From assembly GCA_902464035.1 (NCBI GenBank), contig CABQHT010000004.1:1-62801 (forward strand): a stretch of DNA of 62,801 nt, read 5' to 3'. The DNA comes from an uncultured Collinsella sp. GTDB taxonomy: Bacteria; Actinomycetota; Coriobacteriia; Coriobacteriales; Coriobacteriaceae. The translations under genes were made by a program, and so were the position numbers. Under the pieces are notes generated by a model, which was given only the letters and a program-made list of their open reading frames with translations, was not told the DNA's origin and made no database searches. This document shows, one piece after another, positions 8,510-17,201 of this stretch. Position 1 is the stretch's first letter; every line of letters begins with the position of its first letter.

Positions 8510-9462
8510 TATCTATTTCCAAATTCAAGCAAGAGCCGACTTAGATAGAATCGTCTCATTAGCAGTTTGATACTAAAGCGAAGGTTTTTTACAAAATTTA
8601 ATGCTGAAAATTTAAATATTGCATCATATTCAGCATAAAGAGAATGCCTTAAACACGCACACTGAATTGAAGGTGCGACTTTATTAAGCAGGCGAAGAGT
8701 AGTATATAAAACCGTTAGTAAATAAAACCTTTTTGAAGGACTAGGCGAATCTCCAAAATGAGTTTTAATTTCTTTAAAGTCAGAATACAGATCGAAAACC
8801 TTATCAAGCGTATAAGTATGAGAAATACTCGTACTATTAGGGCGATAATAATATAGAGGGGCGTCGGTACTAGCAATCGTATTTGCCGCCTCCATCAACA
8901 AGTAGACGGTTGCGACATCCTCATAGGATCTGCCAACTGGGAAATATATTCCGTTGTCCACAAATAGATTCCTGGAAAATAATTTCGCGCAGGCATGATT
9001 AGTAATACGATTCTGAAAATAAAAGTCTTCAACACTCGATTGATAAAAGGACGCTTTTGGGAATGAAACGCCTTTTTGAATTCCATCCATAAAATCGGAA
9101 CCGTACGAAAAACCAGAACAGACGATTTGCGCGTTATATTTAGATGCAGCCCCTATAAGCTGGAGCAATGCATCGATTGGCAACATATCATCGGAATCAA
9201 CAAAAAGCACGTATTCGCCCATGGCCCTACAGAGTCCAGCGTTACGCGCTGCGGAAAGGCCTGCGTTTTCCTGTGTAAGGACGATTATCCTTGAATCGAG
9301 CTTACTTAGGCCCTCAGCAATCGACAACGTATCGTCCGTGGAGCCATCGTCAATACAAATGATTTCAATGTCTGTATAGGACTGCTTAATAATACTGTTG
9401 ATACAATCTGCCACATATTGCGCAACATTATACATAGGCACAATGACCGAAACCATCGACAT
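8509..9462 (-). CDS. Family 2 glycosyltransferase
   Basis: This second GT2 enzyme, about 317 residues, shows VSVIVPMYNVAQYVADCI, IDDGSTDDT and FVDSDDMLP in the expected order, and a basic C-terminal tail. The ATG at 9462 is preferred: it follows the stop of the EpsG-like gene by 2 bases and has a GGTGGTGAG element just upstream. The ATG at 9456 is an alternative. It acts with its neighbour in building the repeat unit; specificity is unknown. Confidence 0.87.
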   Translation of the reverse strand: MSMVSVIVPMYNVAQYVADCINSIIKQSYTDIEIICIDDGSTDDTLSIAEGLSKLDSRIIVLTQENAGLSAARNAGLCRAMGEYVLFVDSDDMLPIDALLQLIGAASKYNAQIVCSGFSYGSDFMDGIQKGVSFPKASFYQSSVEDFYFQNRITNHACAKLFSRNLFVDNGIYFPVGRSYEDVATVYLLMEAANTIASTDAPLYYYRPNSTSISHTYTLDKVFDLYSDFKEIKTHFGDSPSPSKRFYLLTVLYTTLRLLNKVAPSIQCACLRHSLYAEYDAIFKFSALNFVKNLRFSIKLLMRRFYLSRLLLEFGNR

Positions 9463-9464
9463 GC

Positions 9465-10601
9465 TCACCACCAATTTAAACCATGAGTCTCTCTGTAAGA
9501 AAAATCTGAAGAATGAACAGCTTTATGTCCAATGATCGAACTATAGGGAACAACCTGATGGTCTTTTAAATAACCAATATCAAAGACTGTATATACAAAT
9601 AGGACAGCGACCAAAGCAACGGTACCAATAATCCGTACCCACTGAACAGAAATCGTTTTCAATATCCCGGGAATTGCGACAACCGATGGGAGAGAGAAAC
9701 TCCAGTAAATTCTTTCAACGACTGGAATACTCGGAAGAAACAAAGTACTTGCACAAGCAAAGACTTGAAGCGTAAAAAAGCATCTAAACCAAGGACTCTC
9801 ATTTCCTTCAGAACGAGCAAGGTAATATACAGTGAGAATAAATAGATTTAATAAAATGGTACCGATTGTAAATAGCGGCCCAGCTAACCCATAAGATTGC
9901 AGAATTACGCCCATTTTAGAACCGGCAGGAACAATATGCACAAGCACGGGAAATGCAAATAGCCCCAACACTGCAGAAGCAGAAAATACAATTGCAAGCC
10001 TAGTTCTATTCCACTCAATATTCATAAGCCAATACACCGGGAATACAATGATCGCGGAATAATGGAATGACGTAGCTAGCAAACACAAGGCAAAATACTT
10101 TTTAAAACTACGCGTTATAGCATATTTCAGCGCAAAAAGAAGCACAGCACATGCCATCATCTGTCGGACACCATTCATGCTAATAAAATAATATCGACTA
10201 ATAAATAGCAGGAAAATACTGAACGCAACGTTGTTCGATAGAGATCTAAAAGCAGCGAAAATAAATCCGATCGTAATCAATGATGCGAGAAATAGCATAA
10301 CAAAGGCGTTATCGGAAAAAACCTGCACAATTTTAGTAAGAATCCAATAACCGATTTCAAAATGGTCAAAATTAACCCCATTTAGAACCCTGTAGAAACC
10401 CGTATAGTAAGTATTGAAATAATCTGTACCAACGTTATAGCGCAATCCAGAAACTAAAACTAAAGGAGCAGCCGATACAACAAATGGAAATATAGCCCTT
10501 CCCTTTACATAATCATAAGGGGCAGAAGGTATTGTCTTCCTAAAAGTTAAAAGGCAATACAACGCAATAGACAATCCAAATGTAATGAAATAGACAGTCA
10601 T
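9465..10601 (-). CDS. EpsG-family polysaccharide polymerase
   Basis: The 378-residue product is an integral membrane protein with about ten hydrophobic helices. It has the family-typical LVSGLRYNVGTDYFNTYY region and ISMNGVRQMMACAVLLFALKY. EpsG/Wzy-type proteins polymerise lipid-linked repeat units outside the membrane. The ATG at 10601 overlaps the upstream glycosyltransferase stop by one base (TGATG) and has AGGA upstream. It is the only polymerase candidate in the locus and pairs logically with the flippase at 1559-3082. Confidence 0.82.
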   Translation of the reverse strand: MTVYFITFGLSIALYCLLTFRKTIPSAPYDYVKGRAIFPFVVSAAPLVLVSGLRYNVGTDYFNTYYTGFYRVLNGVNFDHFEIGYWILTKIVQVFSDNAFVMLFLASLITIGFIFAAFRSLSNNVAFSIFLLFISRYYFISMNGVRQMMACAVLLFALKYAITRSFKKYFALCLLATSFHYSAIIVFPVYWLMNIEWNRTRLAIVFSASAVLGLFAFPVLVHIVPAGSKMGVILQSYGLAGPLFTIGTILLNLFILTVYYLARSEGNESPWFRCFFTLQVFACASTLFLPSIPVVERIYWSFSLPSVVAIPGILKTISVQWVRIIGTVALVAVLFVYTVFDIGYLKDHQVVPYSSIIGHKAVHSSDFSYRETHGLNWW

Positions 10602-11860
10602 CAATAATCCTCGACATGTTCGATGCAAGCTAAAAATGAATCCAGATATAAATCAGAGTCAAACTTCAAAGCGCGCCGCCTGCCTCGCTTGCCAAGCAGG
10701 TCTCTTAAATCTGAATCGTTGTACAGTTTAATCATCGCGTCTGAAAGCCTATTAACAAAACCGGGTCCCTTATCCAGAAGAAGAGCGTTACCTTCGCCAA
10801 CATACTCTGGAATGCCACCTGAAATTGTAGAGATGACTGGACGCCCCGATGCCAAACCCTCTAGAACAGAAAGGCAGGCTGGCTCCTCCCACATAGACGG
10901 AAAACAGCAAACATCCGAAGATGCATACGCAATATTGATATTGGCATGCTCCATATATCCTGAAAATACAACCAGATCTCTAAGCTTTGCGGCTATTTCT
11001 AGAACTGAACTTTCATACTCGCTACTAACATCGGATCCGAAAAACGCTGCACCGACAATCAGTAGACGAGCATTCGGCATTGACGGAACAGCCAAAGCAA
11101 ATGCCTCTAGCAACTCGCGCACACCTTTCTCTGGTGTTATGCGACCACTAAACATAAATACAAAATCATCGCTCTTCAACCCGACCGACAATTTAAAATC
11201 ACTAATTTCAACTGCGCTAAATTGCCTTGAGAAAGCAGAACAGTCCACGCAATTTCTGAAAATCAGTTTCTGCTTATCAATTAGCCCATTTAGACTGGAA
11301 GCATAACTCTCTTGCACAAACCTGGAAATAGACAAAACACCCTTAGCCTGTTTTGCTATCTCTTTGCAACCGTAGAAATCATCAAAAACGTTATGCAAAT
11401 GATAGAAGTACTTTCCCCTATATTTTGTTGAGTTGCCACGCAGTTTTAAAGTCAGATATAGACTTGGATGGTTTTCAATAATCAGCTTGCCACAATCCTC
11501 ATCTGCAAGAATCGCGCTGACAGCCCATAAATACCATAAGCGTTGAAACACATAGCGATATGCTGATATATTACGCTTGCCATTAGTATTTTTTGCGATG
11601 GAGAACAATAGGTTATCCAAAAGTAAAATGATTCTCGGAGCACGCAGAAAAATAAATTGAGTATTAGAATAATTACGGGCAGCTATCTCTGCCTGTGCAG
11701 ACCATATTGTTATGACCTTAAAATTACAACGATGAGACCTTTCATTGTTGTAAATAAGTTGCTCAACTAGGCCTTCAACAGCACCGCCCTCGGTAGCAGG
11801 AACCGGAAGAATCCCAGAAGTAATAAACGTATATTCAGGCAAACAAATTGCAGTTTTCAT
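10601..11860 (-). CDS. Family 4 glycosyltransferase
   Basis: The 419-residue protein carries a GT-B fold with the C-terminal glycosyltransferase-1 domain: MFSGRITPEKGVRELLEAF, then PSMWEEPACLSVLEGLASGRPVI (the E-x7-E donor-binding region). The ATG at 11860 overlaps the previous stop in the ATGA arrangement; another in-frame ATG at 11872 is possible. It would add one sugar of the repeat unit using a nucleotide-sugar donor. The gene is AT-rich. Confidence 0.86.
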   Translation of the reverse strand: MKTAICLPEYTFITSGILPVPATEGGAVEGLVEQLIYNNERSHRCNFKVITIWSAQAEIAARNYSNTQFIFLRAPRIILLLDNLLFSIAKNTNGKRNISAYRYVFQRLWYLWAVSAILADEDCGKLIIENHPSLYLTLKLRGNSTKYRGKYFYHLHNVFDDFYGCKEIAKQAKGVLSISRFVQESYASSLNGLIDKQKLIFRNCVDCSAFSRQFSAVEISDFKLSVGLKSDDFVFMFSGRITPEKGVRELLEAFALAVPSMPNARLLIVGAAFFGSDVSSEYESSVLEIAAKLRDLVVFSGYMEHANINIAYASSDVCCFPSMWEEPACLSVLEGLASGRPVISTISGGIPEYVGEGNALLLDKGPGFVNRLSDAMIKLYNDSDLRDLLGKRGRRRALKFDSDLYLDSFLACIEHVEDY

Positions 11861-12963
11861 ATATTCATCCATAAATGTTCATATTTATAGGTAAGTTTCT
11901 GTGACTGAGTGCAAATATCATAGTTTTCAAAGGAACCTTTTGACTGCTCAGATCTAGCCCCACTTGACACTCTGGTCAATGAGGAAATAGCATCAGCCCA
12001 TATCGATGAATCATTAATAGGCATGAACTTACATTTACCAGTCACGTCAACTTCACGAGTAATCGTATCGCTCAGCAAGCAAGGTAAACCAGACACCTGT
12101 GCCTCGACGCCAACGAGACAGAGACCTTCGTAAAGACTTGGCAGAACGAACGCATCAAACGCCTGATACAAACGATTGACATCGCTTCTCTGTCCCAGAA
12201 ACTTAACGCGATCCGTGAGACCGCGTTCGTCCACCAAGGCCTTTACGGAGGCACCGGCTTCGCCGGTACCGACAAGCAACAGGACGGCATCGTCGCGGCG
12301 CTTTGCGACCTCAGTAAAAACGTCAATCAAAAACGCATGGTTCTTCTGAGCAGTAAAGCGCCCCACATGTCCAACGACAAACTGGTTGCCAACGAGGCCC
12401 AGGTCGGCTCGCGCCTGCGCGCGAGCCTCTGCATTGAAGCAGAAGCGATCCAAATCAATTGCGTTGTATACAACCTCAAAATGTGCAGCTTTACCGAAAA
12501 GCCATTCACCGGCGAATTTACTACATGCAAAACGATGCGTCGGATAACGATTTGACTGCGTTTTTAGCACGGCCTTCAGAGTATTCTTGACATACTCGCC
12601 CTTACCACTCGTAGAGTGACTATGGGCGATCCGCACGGGAACACCCGCCTTCTTTGCCGCACGGAGCGGAAAGACCGAAAGCGCATTAATGTGACTGTGC
12701 ACAATCTTCCAGCCCTCTTGTTTAAAGAGACGCTGAAGCTCACGCTGATATTCAACAACATGCTGATAGGGCGGAACCTCAAAGACCCTGCCACCGAGCG
12801 ATTCGATTTCTTCGCGCGGAATAAGCGTCGAATCTGAGTCGACAAGGAAATCGAACTGCACCTTGCTGCGGTCAATATGACGGTAGTAGTTCATGACAAC
12901 AGCCTCGACTCCGCCGCCATTCATTTTTCCGACTATCTGAGCGACACGAATAGGATTAGTCAT
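11857..12963 (-). CDS. Family 4 glycosyltransferase (EpsF-like)
   Basis: The 368-residue protein begins PIRVAQIVGKMNGGGVEAVVMNYYRHI, the classic N-terminus of EpsF/CapM-type GT4 enzymes. It has VGHVGRFTAQKNHAFLIDVF and LPSLYEGLCLVGVEAQVSGLPCL in the donor domain. It lies directly after the initiating sugar transferase gene, so it probably adds the second sugar. The first two thirds of the gene have near-genome GC content and the 3' end is AT-rich, which makes it the upstream edge of the compositional cassette. Confidence 0.88.
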   Translation of the reverse strand: MTNPIRVAQIVGKMNGGGVEAVVMNYYRHIDRSKVQFDFLVDSDSTLIPREEIESLGGRVFEVPPYQHVVEYQRELQRLFKQEGWKIVHSHINALSVFPLRAAKKAGVPVRIAHSHSTSGKGEYVKNTLKAVLKTQSNRYPTHRFACSKFAGEWLFGKAAHFEVVYNAIDLDRFCFNAEARAQARADLGLVGNQFVVGHVGRFTAQKNHAFLIDVFTEVAKRRDDAVLLLVGTGEAGASVKALVDERGLTDRVKFLGQRSDVNRLYQAFDAFVLPSLYEGLCLVGVEAQVSGLPCLLSDTITREVDVTGKCKFMPINDSSIWADAISSLTRVSSGARSEQSKGSFENYDICTQSQKLTYKYEHLWMNI

Positions 12964-13671
12964 TTATCGCCCCGTCCTCTTCTTGCCGAACATGGCACCA
13001 AAAGTGCCGGTGAAACATTTCCAGTCCATGCAGAAGCAGCGATTACGCACATAGCGAAGCTCAATCTTCTGTCGCAGGCCACTGTCGAAGGTTGCCTCGT
13101 TTCGGTCAGTCGCCTGCCAAAGGCCTGTAATGCCAGGCTGGACAGAGAGCAACTCGGCCTTTTCTTCATCCGAAAAATGCTGGTCAAGCTCATCTCTAGT
13201 AATGGGACGGGGTCCAATGACTGAAAGATCGCCGTTCAGCACATTAAGAAACTGAGGCATCTCATCGATGGAGCATTTACGAATGAATTGACCAATCTTG
13301 GTAATGCGGGGATCATCGTTGACTTTGCGTTCGACTTCCCACTGATGTAGCTGCTCAGGACTCAAATACTTCTGCACATCACCCGCATCGGCGACCATAC
13401 TACGAAGCTTGAAAATCTTGATGATCTTTCCGCCCTTGCCGACGCGCTCTTGCGTATACATAGGACTGCCGGGTGATTCAAGGCTAATGAGCGCGCACAC
13501 GACGGCGATGGGGATAAGCAGCAACACACTCATGAAAAGACTGAATACAAGGTCAAACAGCCTCTTAAATAAGCGGTAGCCAAGCGTACCGCTCGGTTTA
13601 ATCTCTTTAATAGCCAGTGCATCCCCCACAGATACACAGCTCTCTGTTACTTCTTTAGCAGCCACAGTCAA
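12964..13671 (-). CDS. Initiating sugar-phosphate transferase (PglC/EpsL-type)
   Basis: The 235-residue protein belongs to the bacterial sugar transferase family that moves a hexose-1-phosphate onto undecaprenyl phosphate. It has one hydrophobic segment (LVFSLFMSVLLLIPIAVVCA, residues about 42-61), then ERVGKGGKIIKIFKLRSM and the catalytic SIDEMPQFLNVLNGDLSVIGP (Asp-Glu pair). It is the first biosynthetic gene after the antiterminator. The start is TTG at 13671, chosen because AGGAA lies 7 bases upstream. That Shine-Dalgarno element is inside a small hairpin, which could limit translation. Confidence 0.87.
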   Translation of the reverse strand: MTVAAKEVTESCVSVGDALAIKEIKPSGTLGYRLFKRLFDLVFSLFMSVLLLIPIAVVCALISLESPGSPMYTQERVGKGGKIIKIFKLRSMVADAGDVQKYLSPEQLHQWEVERKVNDDPRITKIGQFIRKCSIDEMPQFLNVLNGDLSVIGPRPITRDELDQHFSDEEKAELLSVQPGITGLWQATDRNEATFDSGLRQKIELRYVRNRCFCMDWKCFTGTFGAMFGKKRTGR

Positions 13672-13677
13672 ACTTAC

Positions 13678-13703
13678 GTTCCTGTCCCCAGGAACCCCCC
13701 CCC
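13678..13703 (-). promoter_or_regulatory. Hairpin over the sugar-transferase ribosome-binding site with a 9-G tract
   Basis: On the coding strand GTTCCTG pairs with CAGGAAC (13678-13684 with 13689-13695, 4-base loop), placing the AGGAA ribosome-binding site in the stem. Directly upstream is a run of nine G (13695-13703). Slippage in the tract or opening of the stem could tune translation; this is inference. Confidence 0.45.
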
Positions 13704-13748
13704 ATCTATGAATCCAAAATCAAGTAATTTGCCGGCGCAACGTCTCCC

Positions 13749-14339
13749 TTACGTTTTGCTGGGCACGTCTAACGGAAGCAGCTCCCTAAATGTGGAGTCA
13801 CCCTCGCCCACGTCTACCAGGCACCAGCGCTTATGACGGTCGATCTTTTTAACTCGGGCCTCTTGCCCCACCAAGGGACCCTGTTCTATGTGCAGTACGC
13901 CGCCTTCTATGCGCGCAATGCTGTTGCGCACCACGCCGTCGTCGTCCAGCACGCTGCGGTACCAATCCTGCGCATCGTCCGGCATGGGCATGTACGCCCG
14001 TTCCTTACTACCGGCGATGCGACAGCCAAAGCTCAACTGGGCCAGGGCCCTATCGAGCGCAGCGGCATCGTGCGTGGCGACGAAGAAATATTCCTTGTAC
14101 ATGGGTTTGGTTTGGAGCGACCATGCGCCGTCCCGCTTAAACCAGAACTCCTTTTGCATCACAAAAGCGTTCTGCATCAGCTCATGCGGGATAATGCAGC
14201 GGACCTTTTCGCAGGTCTCGCGCTCTTTTCCATTGGGGGTGTGGACCAGATACCAGCGGACGCGGCCGTGCTGGCTATTGGTGGTGGCGCCGTTAAATGC
14301 GCCCGGCAGCTGCTCTTGGCGCCGTGCCGTATGTTCCAT
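13749..14339 (-). CDS. loaP: NusG paralog / LoaP-like transcription antiterminator
   Basis: The 196-residue protein has an N-terminal NGN domain (RWYLVHTPNGKERETCEKVR near residue 28) and a C-terminal KOW-like domain (GPLVGQEARVKKIDRHKRWCLVDV). This is the architecture of NusG and its specialised paralogs RfaH, UpxY and LoaP. Such paralogs load on RNA polymerase early and suppress termination through long polysaccharide operons; here it is the first gene of a roughly 13-kb glycan locus. The ATG at 14339 is chosen for the G-rich ribosome-binding region just upstream (a run of eight G at 14347-14354). LoaP is the best guess because of the locus type and lineage; the paralog subtype is not proven. 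Confidence 0.75.
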   Translation of the reverse strand: MEHTARRQEQLPGAFNGATTNSQHGRVRWYLVHTPNGKERETCEKVRCIIPHELMQNAFVMQKEFWFKRDGAWSLQTKPMYKEYFFVATHDAAALDRALAQLSFGCRIAGSKERAYMPMPDDAQDWYRSVLDDDGVVRNSIARIEGGVLHIEQGPLVGQEARVKKIDRHKRWCLVDVGEGDSTFRELLPLDVPSKT

Positions 14340-14434
14340 GTTCTCGCCCCCCCCCTTTTCTTGCTTTGCGGCACACGCAAATGCAGGGGCGTTTAGAACA
14401 GGCTTCTCGCTCGCAGCTAGGCGCAGTCGCAAAA

Positions 14435-14556
14435 GTACAGGTTTTTGTATCTTTCGACATAGGCCATTATACGAGCAATTAATCCGCGTTTGCCCAGATT
14501 ACGCAAAATGTACTGCCCGTAGATACATCTCCATACCCCTCTACAAAAACCTGTAC
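14435..14556. promoter_or_regulatory. Widely spaced perfect 15-bp inverted repeat bracketing the locus promoter
   Basis: GTACAGGTTTTTGTA at 14435-14449 is repeated in exact inverse at 14542-14556, with 92 bases between the arms that include the TATAAT. The two arms look like operator sites for one regulator bound on either side of the promoter, possibly looping the DNA. One arm would fall in the transcribed leader. Confidence 0.5.
14466..14471 (-). promoter_or_regulatory. -10 element of the polysaccharide-locus promoter
   Basis: A perfect TATAAT on the minus strand (CGTATAATGG) lies about 127 bases upstream of the antiterminator start, giving a leader of roughly 120 bases. No good -35 hexamer is present at the usual distance, so an activator may be required. 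It lies between the arms of the inverted repeat at 14435-14556. Confidence 0.55.
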
Positions 14557-14570
14557 CTTTTTGTGCAACA

Positions 14571-14597
14571 AAAAAAGCCGCTCAACCAGCGGCTTTT
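14571..14597 (-). terminator. Rho-independent terminator (second after thrS)
   Basis: On the minus strand GCCGCT and AGCGGC pair (6 bp, 5-base loop, 14577-14593), followed by a run of seven T. It lies behind the thrS terminator and just upstream of the antiterminator promoter, so it insulates the glycan locus. A shorter T run on the plus side makes it potentially bidirectional. Confidence 0.75.
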
Positions 14598-14611
14598 CTT
14601 ATCTCGGCACT

Positions 14612-14647
14612 AAAAAAGGCGACCGCCCTTTGTGGACGGTCGCCTTT
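14612..14647 (-). terminator. thrS Rho-independent terminator
   Basis: GGCGACCG (14618-14625) pairs with CGGTCGCC (14637-14644), followed on the minus strand by six T. It begins about 25 bases after the thrS stop codon. Confidence 0.85.
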
Positions 14648-14669
14648 GTTAGTTGTTGTGAAGTTTGCC

Positions 14670-16433
14670 TTAGGCGCGGGTCTTGATCTCCTCGGTCACC
14701 TTGGCAACAAACTCGTCAACGCTCATCTGAACGGTCTCGTTGGAGCGATCGCGGACGGAAATGTTGCCGGCCTCGACCTCCTTCTCGCCCAGAATGAGCA
14801 TGTAGGGCACGCGCTCGATGCTGCGGGCCTCGCGGATCTTGTAGCCGATCTTCTCGTCGCGGTCGTCGCAGACCACGCGAATGCCGGCCTCCTCCAGCTT
14901 GGCGCACACCTCGTGAGCGTAGTCGCGGCTCTTCTCGGAGACGGGAAGTGCCTTGACCTGAACGGGAGCCAGCCAGGTGGGGAACTTGCCCGCAAAGTGC
15001 TCAATCAGAATACCAATAAAGCGCTCGATGGAGCCAAAGCAAACGCGATGCAGCATGATGGGGCGCTTCTTGGTGCCGTCGGCGTCCACATACTCCAGGT
15101 CAAAGTTGAGCGGCATCTGGAAGTCGAGCTGGACGGTACCGCACTGCCAGGTACGGCCGAGCGAGTCCTCCAGGTGGAAGTCGATCTTGGGGCCGTAGAA
15201 GGCGCCGTCGCCCTCGTTGACCTCGTAGTCCATGCCCAGCTTCTCCAGAGCGGTGCGCAGGCCCTCCTCGGCGCGCGCCCAGTCCTCGTCGGAGCCCATG
15301 GAGTCCTCGGGGCGGGTAGAAAGCTCAACGTGGTACTTAAAGCCAAACTTTTGGTACACGGAGTCGATGAGGTTAACCACACCCACGATCTCGTCGGTCA
15401 GCTGGTCGGGACGCACAAACAGGTGGGCGTCGTCCTGGTTAAAGCAGCGCACGCGGAACAGGCCGTGCAGGGCGCCGCGCAGCTCGTGGCGGTGCACCAG
15501 GCCAATCTCGCCGGCGCGAATGGGCAGCTCGCGGTAGGAGTGCGGCTTGGAGGCGTACACCAACACGCCGCCCGGGCAGTTCATGGGCTTAATGCAGTAC
15601 TCTTCGTCGTCGATGACGGTGGAGTACATGTTGTCCTTGTAGTGGTCCCAGTGGCCCGAGGTCTTCCACAGCTGCTTGTTCATGATGAGCGGCGTGGAGA
15701 TCTCCACGTAGCCGGCCTTGTGGTGGATCTCGCGCCAGTAGTCCAGCAACGTGTTCTTAAGGATCATGCCGTTGGGCAGGAAGAACGGAAAACCGGGAGC
15801 CTCGTCACGCATCATAAAGAGGTCCATCTCGCGACCGATCTTGCGGTGGTCGCGCTTCTTGGCCTCCTCCAGCATGTGCATGTGCTCGTCGAGCTCTTCC
15901 TTGGTGGCAAAGGCGACGCCGTTGATGCGGGTGAGCATCTTGTTGTCCTTGTCGCCCTTCCAGTAGGCGCCCGAGACGCCGGTGAGCTTAAAGGCCTTGA
16001 GCGCCTTGGTGTAGCAGATGTGGGGGCCGACGCACATGTCGATGTAATCGCCCTGCTGGTAGAAGGTAATGCGGGTGTCGTCGTCCAGGTCGCCGATGTG
16101 CTCGACCTTGTACTTCTCGCCGCGCTCCTCCATAAGGGCGATGGCCTCGGCGCGGGGCTTCTCGTACACGGTGAACTTGAGATTCTCCTTGACGATCTTC
16201 TTCATCTCGGCCTCGATCGCGGGGAAGTCGTCCTCGCTGATCTTGACGCCCTCGGGCAGGTCGACGTCGTAGTAGAAGCCGTTGTCGGTCGCGGGGCCGT
16301 AGGCAAAGTCGGCCTCGGGGTACAGGCGCTTGATGGCCTGCGCCATGATGTGCGCGGCAGAGTGGCGGATGACGTGCGCGACCTCGTCCTGCGGGAGCTC
16401 GGCCACCGAACCGTCATTGTAGAGTGCCTTCAT
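14670..16433 (-). CDS. thrS: Threonyl-tRNA synthetase lacking the N-terminal TGS domain
   Basis: The enzyme charges tRNA-Thr with threonine. The editing domain (IRHSAAHIMAQAI near residue 23) is at the very N-terminus. The class II catalytic core carries the zinc/substrate motif PMNCPGG and RELPIRAGEIGLVHRHE, and the C-terminal anticodon-binding domain starts near WLAPVQVKALPVS. At 587 residues it is about 55 shorter than the Escherichia coli enzyme because the TGS (N1) domain is missing; the N-terminus begins MKALYNDGSV. It is monocistronic, with its own promoter (16503-16530) and terminators. No T-box signature is visible in the short leader. Confidence 0.96.
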   Translation of the reverse strand: MKALYNDGSVAELPQDEVAHVIRHSAAHIMAQAIKRLYPEADFAYGPATDNGFYYDVDLPEGVKISEDDFPAIEAEMKKIVKENLKFTVYEKPRAEAIALMEERGEKYKVEHIGDLDDDTRITFYQQGDYIDMCVGPHICYTKALKAFKLTGVSGAYWKGDKDNKMLTRINGVAFATKEELDEHMHMLEEAKKRDHRKIGREMDLFMMRDEAPGFPFFLPNGMILKNTLLDYWREIHHKAGYVEISTPLIMNKQLWKTSGHWDHYKDNMYSTVIDDEEYCIKPMNCPGGVLVYASKPHSYRELPIRAGEIGLVHRHELRGALHGLFRVRCFNQDDAHLFVRPDQLTDEIVGVVNLIDSVYQKFGFKYHVELSTRPEDSMGSDEDWARAEEGLRTALEKLGMDYEVNEGDGAFYGPKIDFHLEDSLGRTWQCGTVQLDFQMPLNFDLEYVDADGTKKRPIMLHRVCFGSIERFIGILIEHFAGKFPTWLAPVQVKALPVSEKSRDYAHEVCAKLEEAGIRVVCDDRDEKIGYKIREARSIERVPYMLILGEKEVEAGNISVRDRSNETVQMSVDEFVAKVTEEIKTRA

Positions 16434-16502
16434 GGGTATGTTTTCTCCTCTCGGATGCCTGGTGCAAGTGCGTGCGATGCGCTCGGCGTTTTAACTTGCA
16501 TC

Positions 16503-16530
16503 ATTATAGGCAGGTTGCCTTGGTATACAA
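16503..16530 (-). promoter_or_regulatory. Likely thrS promoter
   Basis: On the minus strand TTGTAT and TATAAT are separated by 16 bases. Transcription would start about 60 bases before the thrS ATG at 16433. Confidence 0.6.
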
Positions 16531-16531
16531 G

Positions 16532-16566
16532 CGCCCGCCGCACCTTAATGGCACGGCGGGCGATTT
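16532..16566. terminator. GC-rich hairpin between thrS and the zinc-ribbon gene
   Basis: CGCCCGCCG (16532-16540) pairs perfectly with CGGCGGGCG (16554-16562) around a 13-base loop. The T-rich side (ATTTTCT) is on the plus strand, but the only nearby gene that needs a terminator is the minus-strand zinc-ribbon gene ending at 16669. Orientation is therefore uncertain. Confidence 0.5.
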
Positions 16567-16668
16567 TCTACGCATGCTTCATCGTGTGGGCGGGGCTGCG
16601 GGGCGCGCGTGCGGCTTGCGCGTGACGCGCGGGGCCCGTGGCTTACGGCCGGCCCGGCGATGGATGCG

Positions 16669-17100
16669 TTACTGAATGCGAGTTCGGCAGTAGGGGCAGA
16701 CCTTCCAGTGCGCGTCGAGCGGGCGATGGCAGCTGGGGCACACGTTGCGAACCTGGGTGTCGCACACCGGGCAGACGACAAAGTCCTTCTCGATGGGGGC
16801 GCCGCACTGCGGGCAGGTGCCGTACTGGGCAAGCTGGCGCTCGCGCAGGGCCATGTCCAGCTCCTGTTCCTCGCGGTCGGCCGCGTAGGAGTGCGGGCGC
16901 AGGACCAGGTAGGCGATGAGGCCCACAAATGGGATGAGGGCGATGATGCCCCATGCCACGTAGGCGCTGGCGCCGCGGCGGCGAGCGTCGATGAACACAT
17001 AGACGACCGACAGCACATACAGGGCGATGATAAAGCCCACGAAGGCATAGATGACGCCCATAAGCTGCGGCGACATGAGCTCGTTAATGTATTTGGACAT
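16669..17100 (-). CDS. Membrane protein with C-terminal double zinc ribbon
   Basis: The 143-residue product has two N-terminal hydrophobic helices (about residues 13-33 and 46-66), a short charged helix, and a Cys-rich tail. The tail holds two zinc-ribbon units: CPQCGAPIEKDFVVCPVCDTQ and CPSCHRPLDAHWKVCPYC. This is the PLDc_N/phage-shock-like membrane anchor plus zinc-ribbon layout, common and uncharacterised in actinobacteria. The start is supported by AAAGG upstream. The alternating repeat array (17202-17577) lies in its upstream region. No function is assigned. Confidence 0.75.
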   Translation of the reverse strand: MSKYINELMSPQLMGVIYAFVGFIIALYVLSVVYVFIDARRRGASAYVAWGIIALIPFVGLIAYLVLRPHSYAADREEQELDMALRERQLAQYGTCPQCGAPIEKDFVVCPVCDTQVRNVCPSCHRPLDAHWKVCPYCRTRIQ

Positions 17101-17201
17101 TGAGGTGTACCTTTCGGAATATTTACAGTCCGGTCAAGTTTACCACGGGGTTTGTTTATATGGGACCACGGCTGGGTACGGGGCTGGCGCGGACACAAAC
17201 A

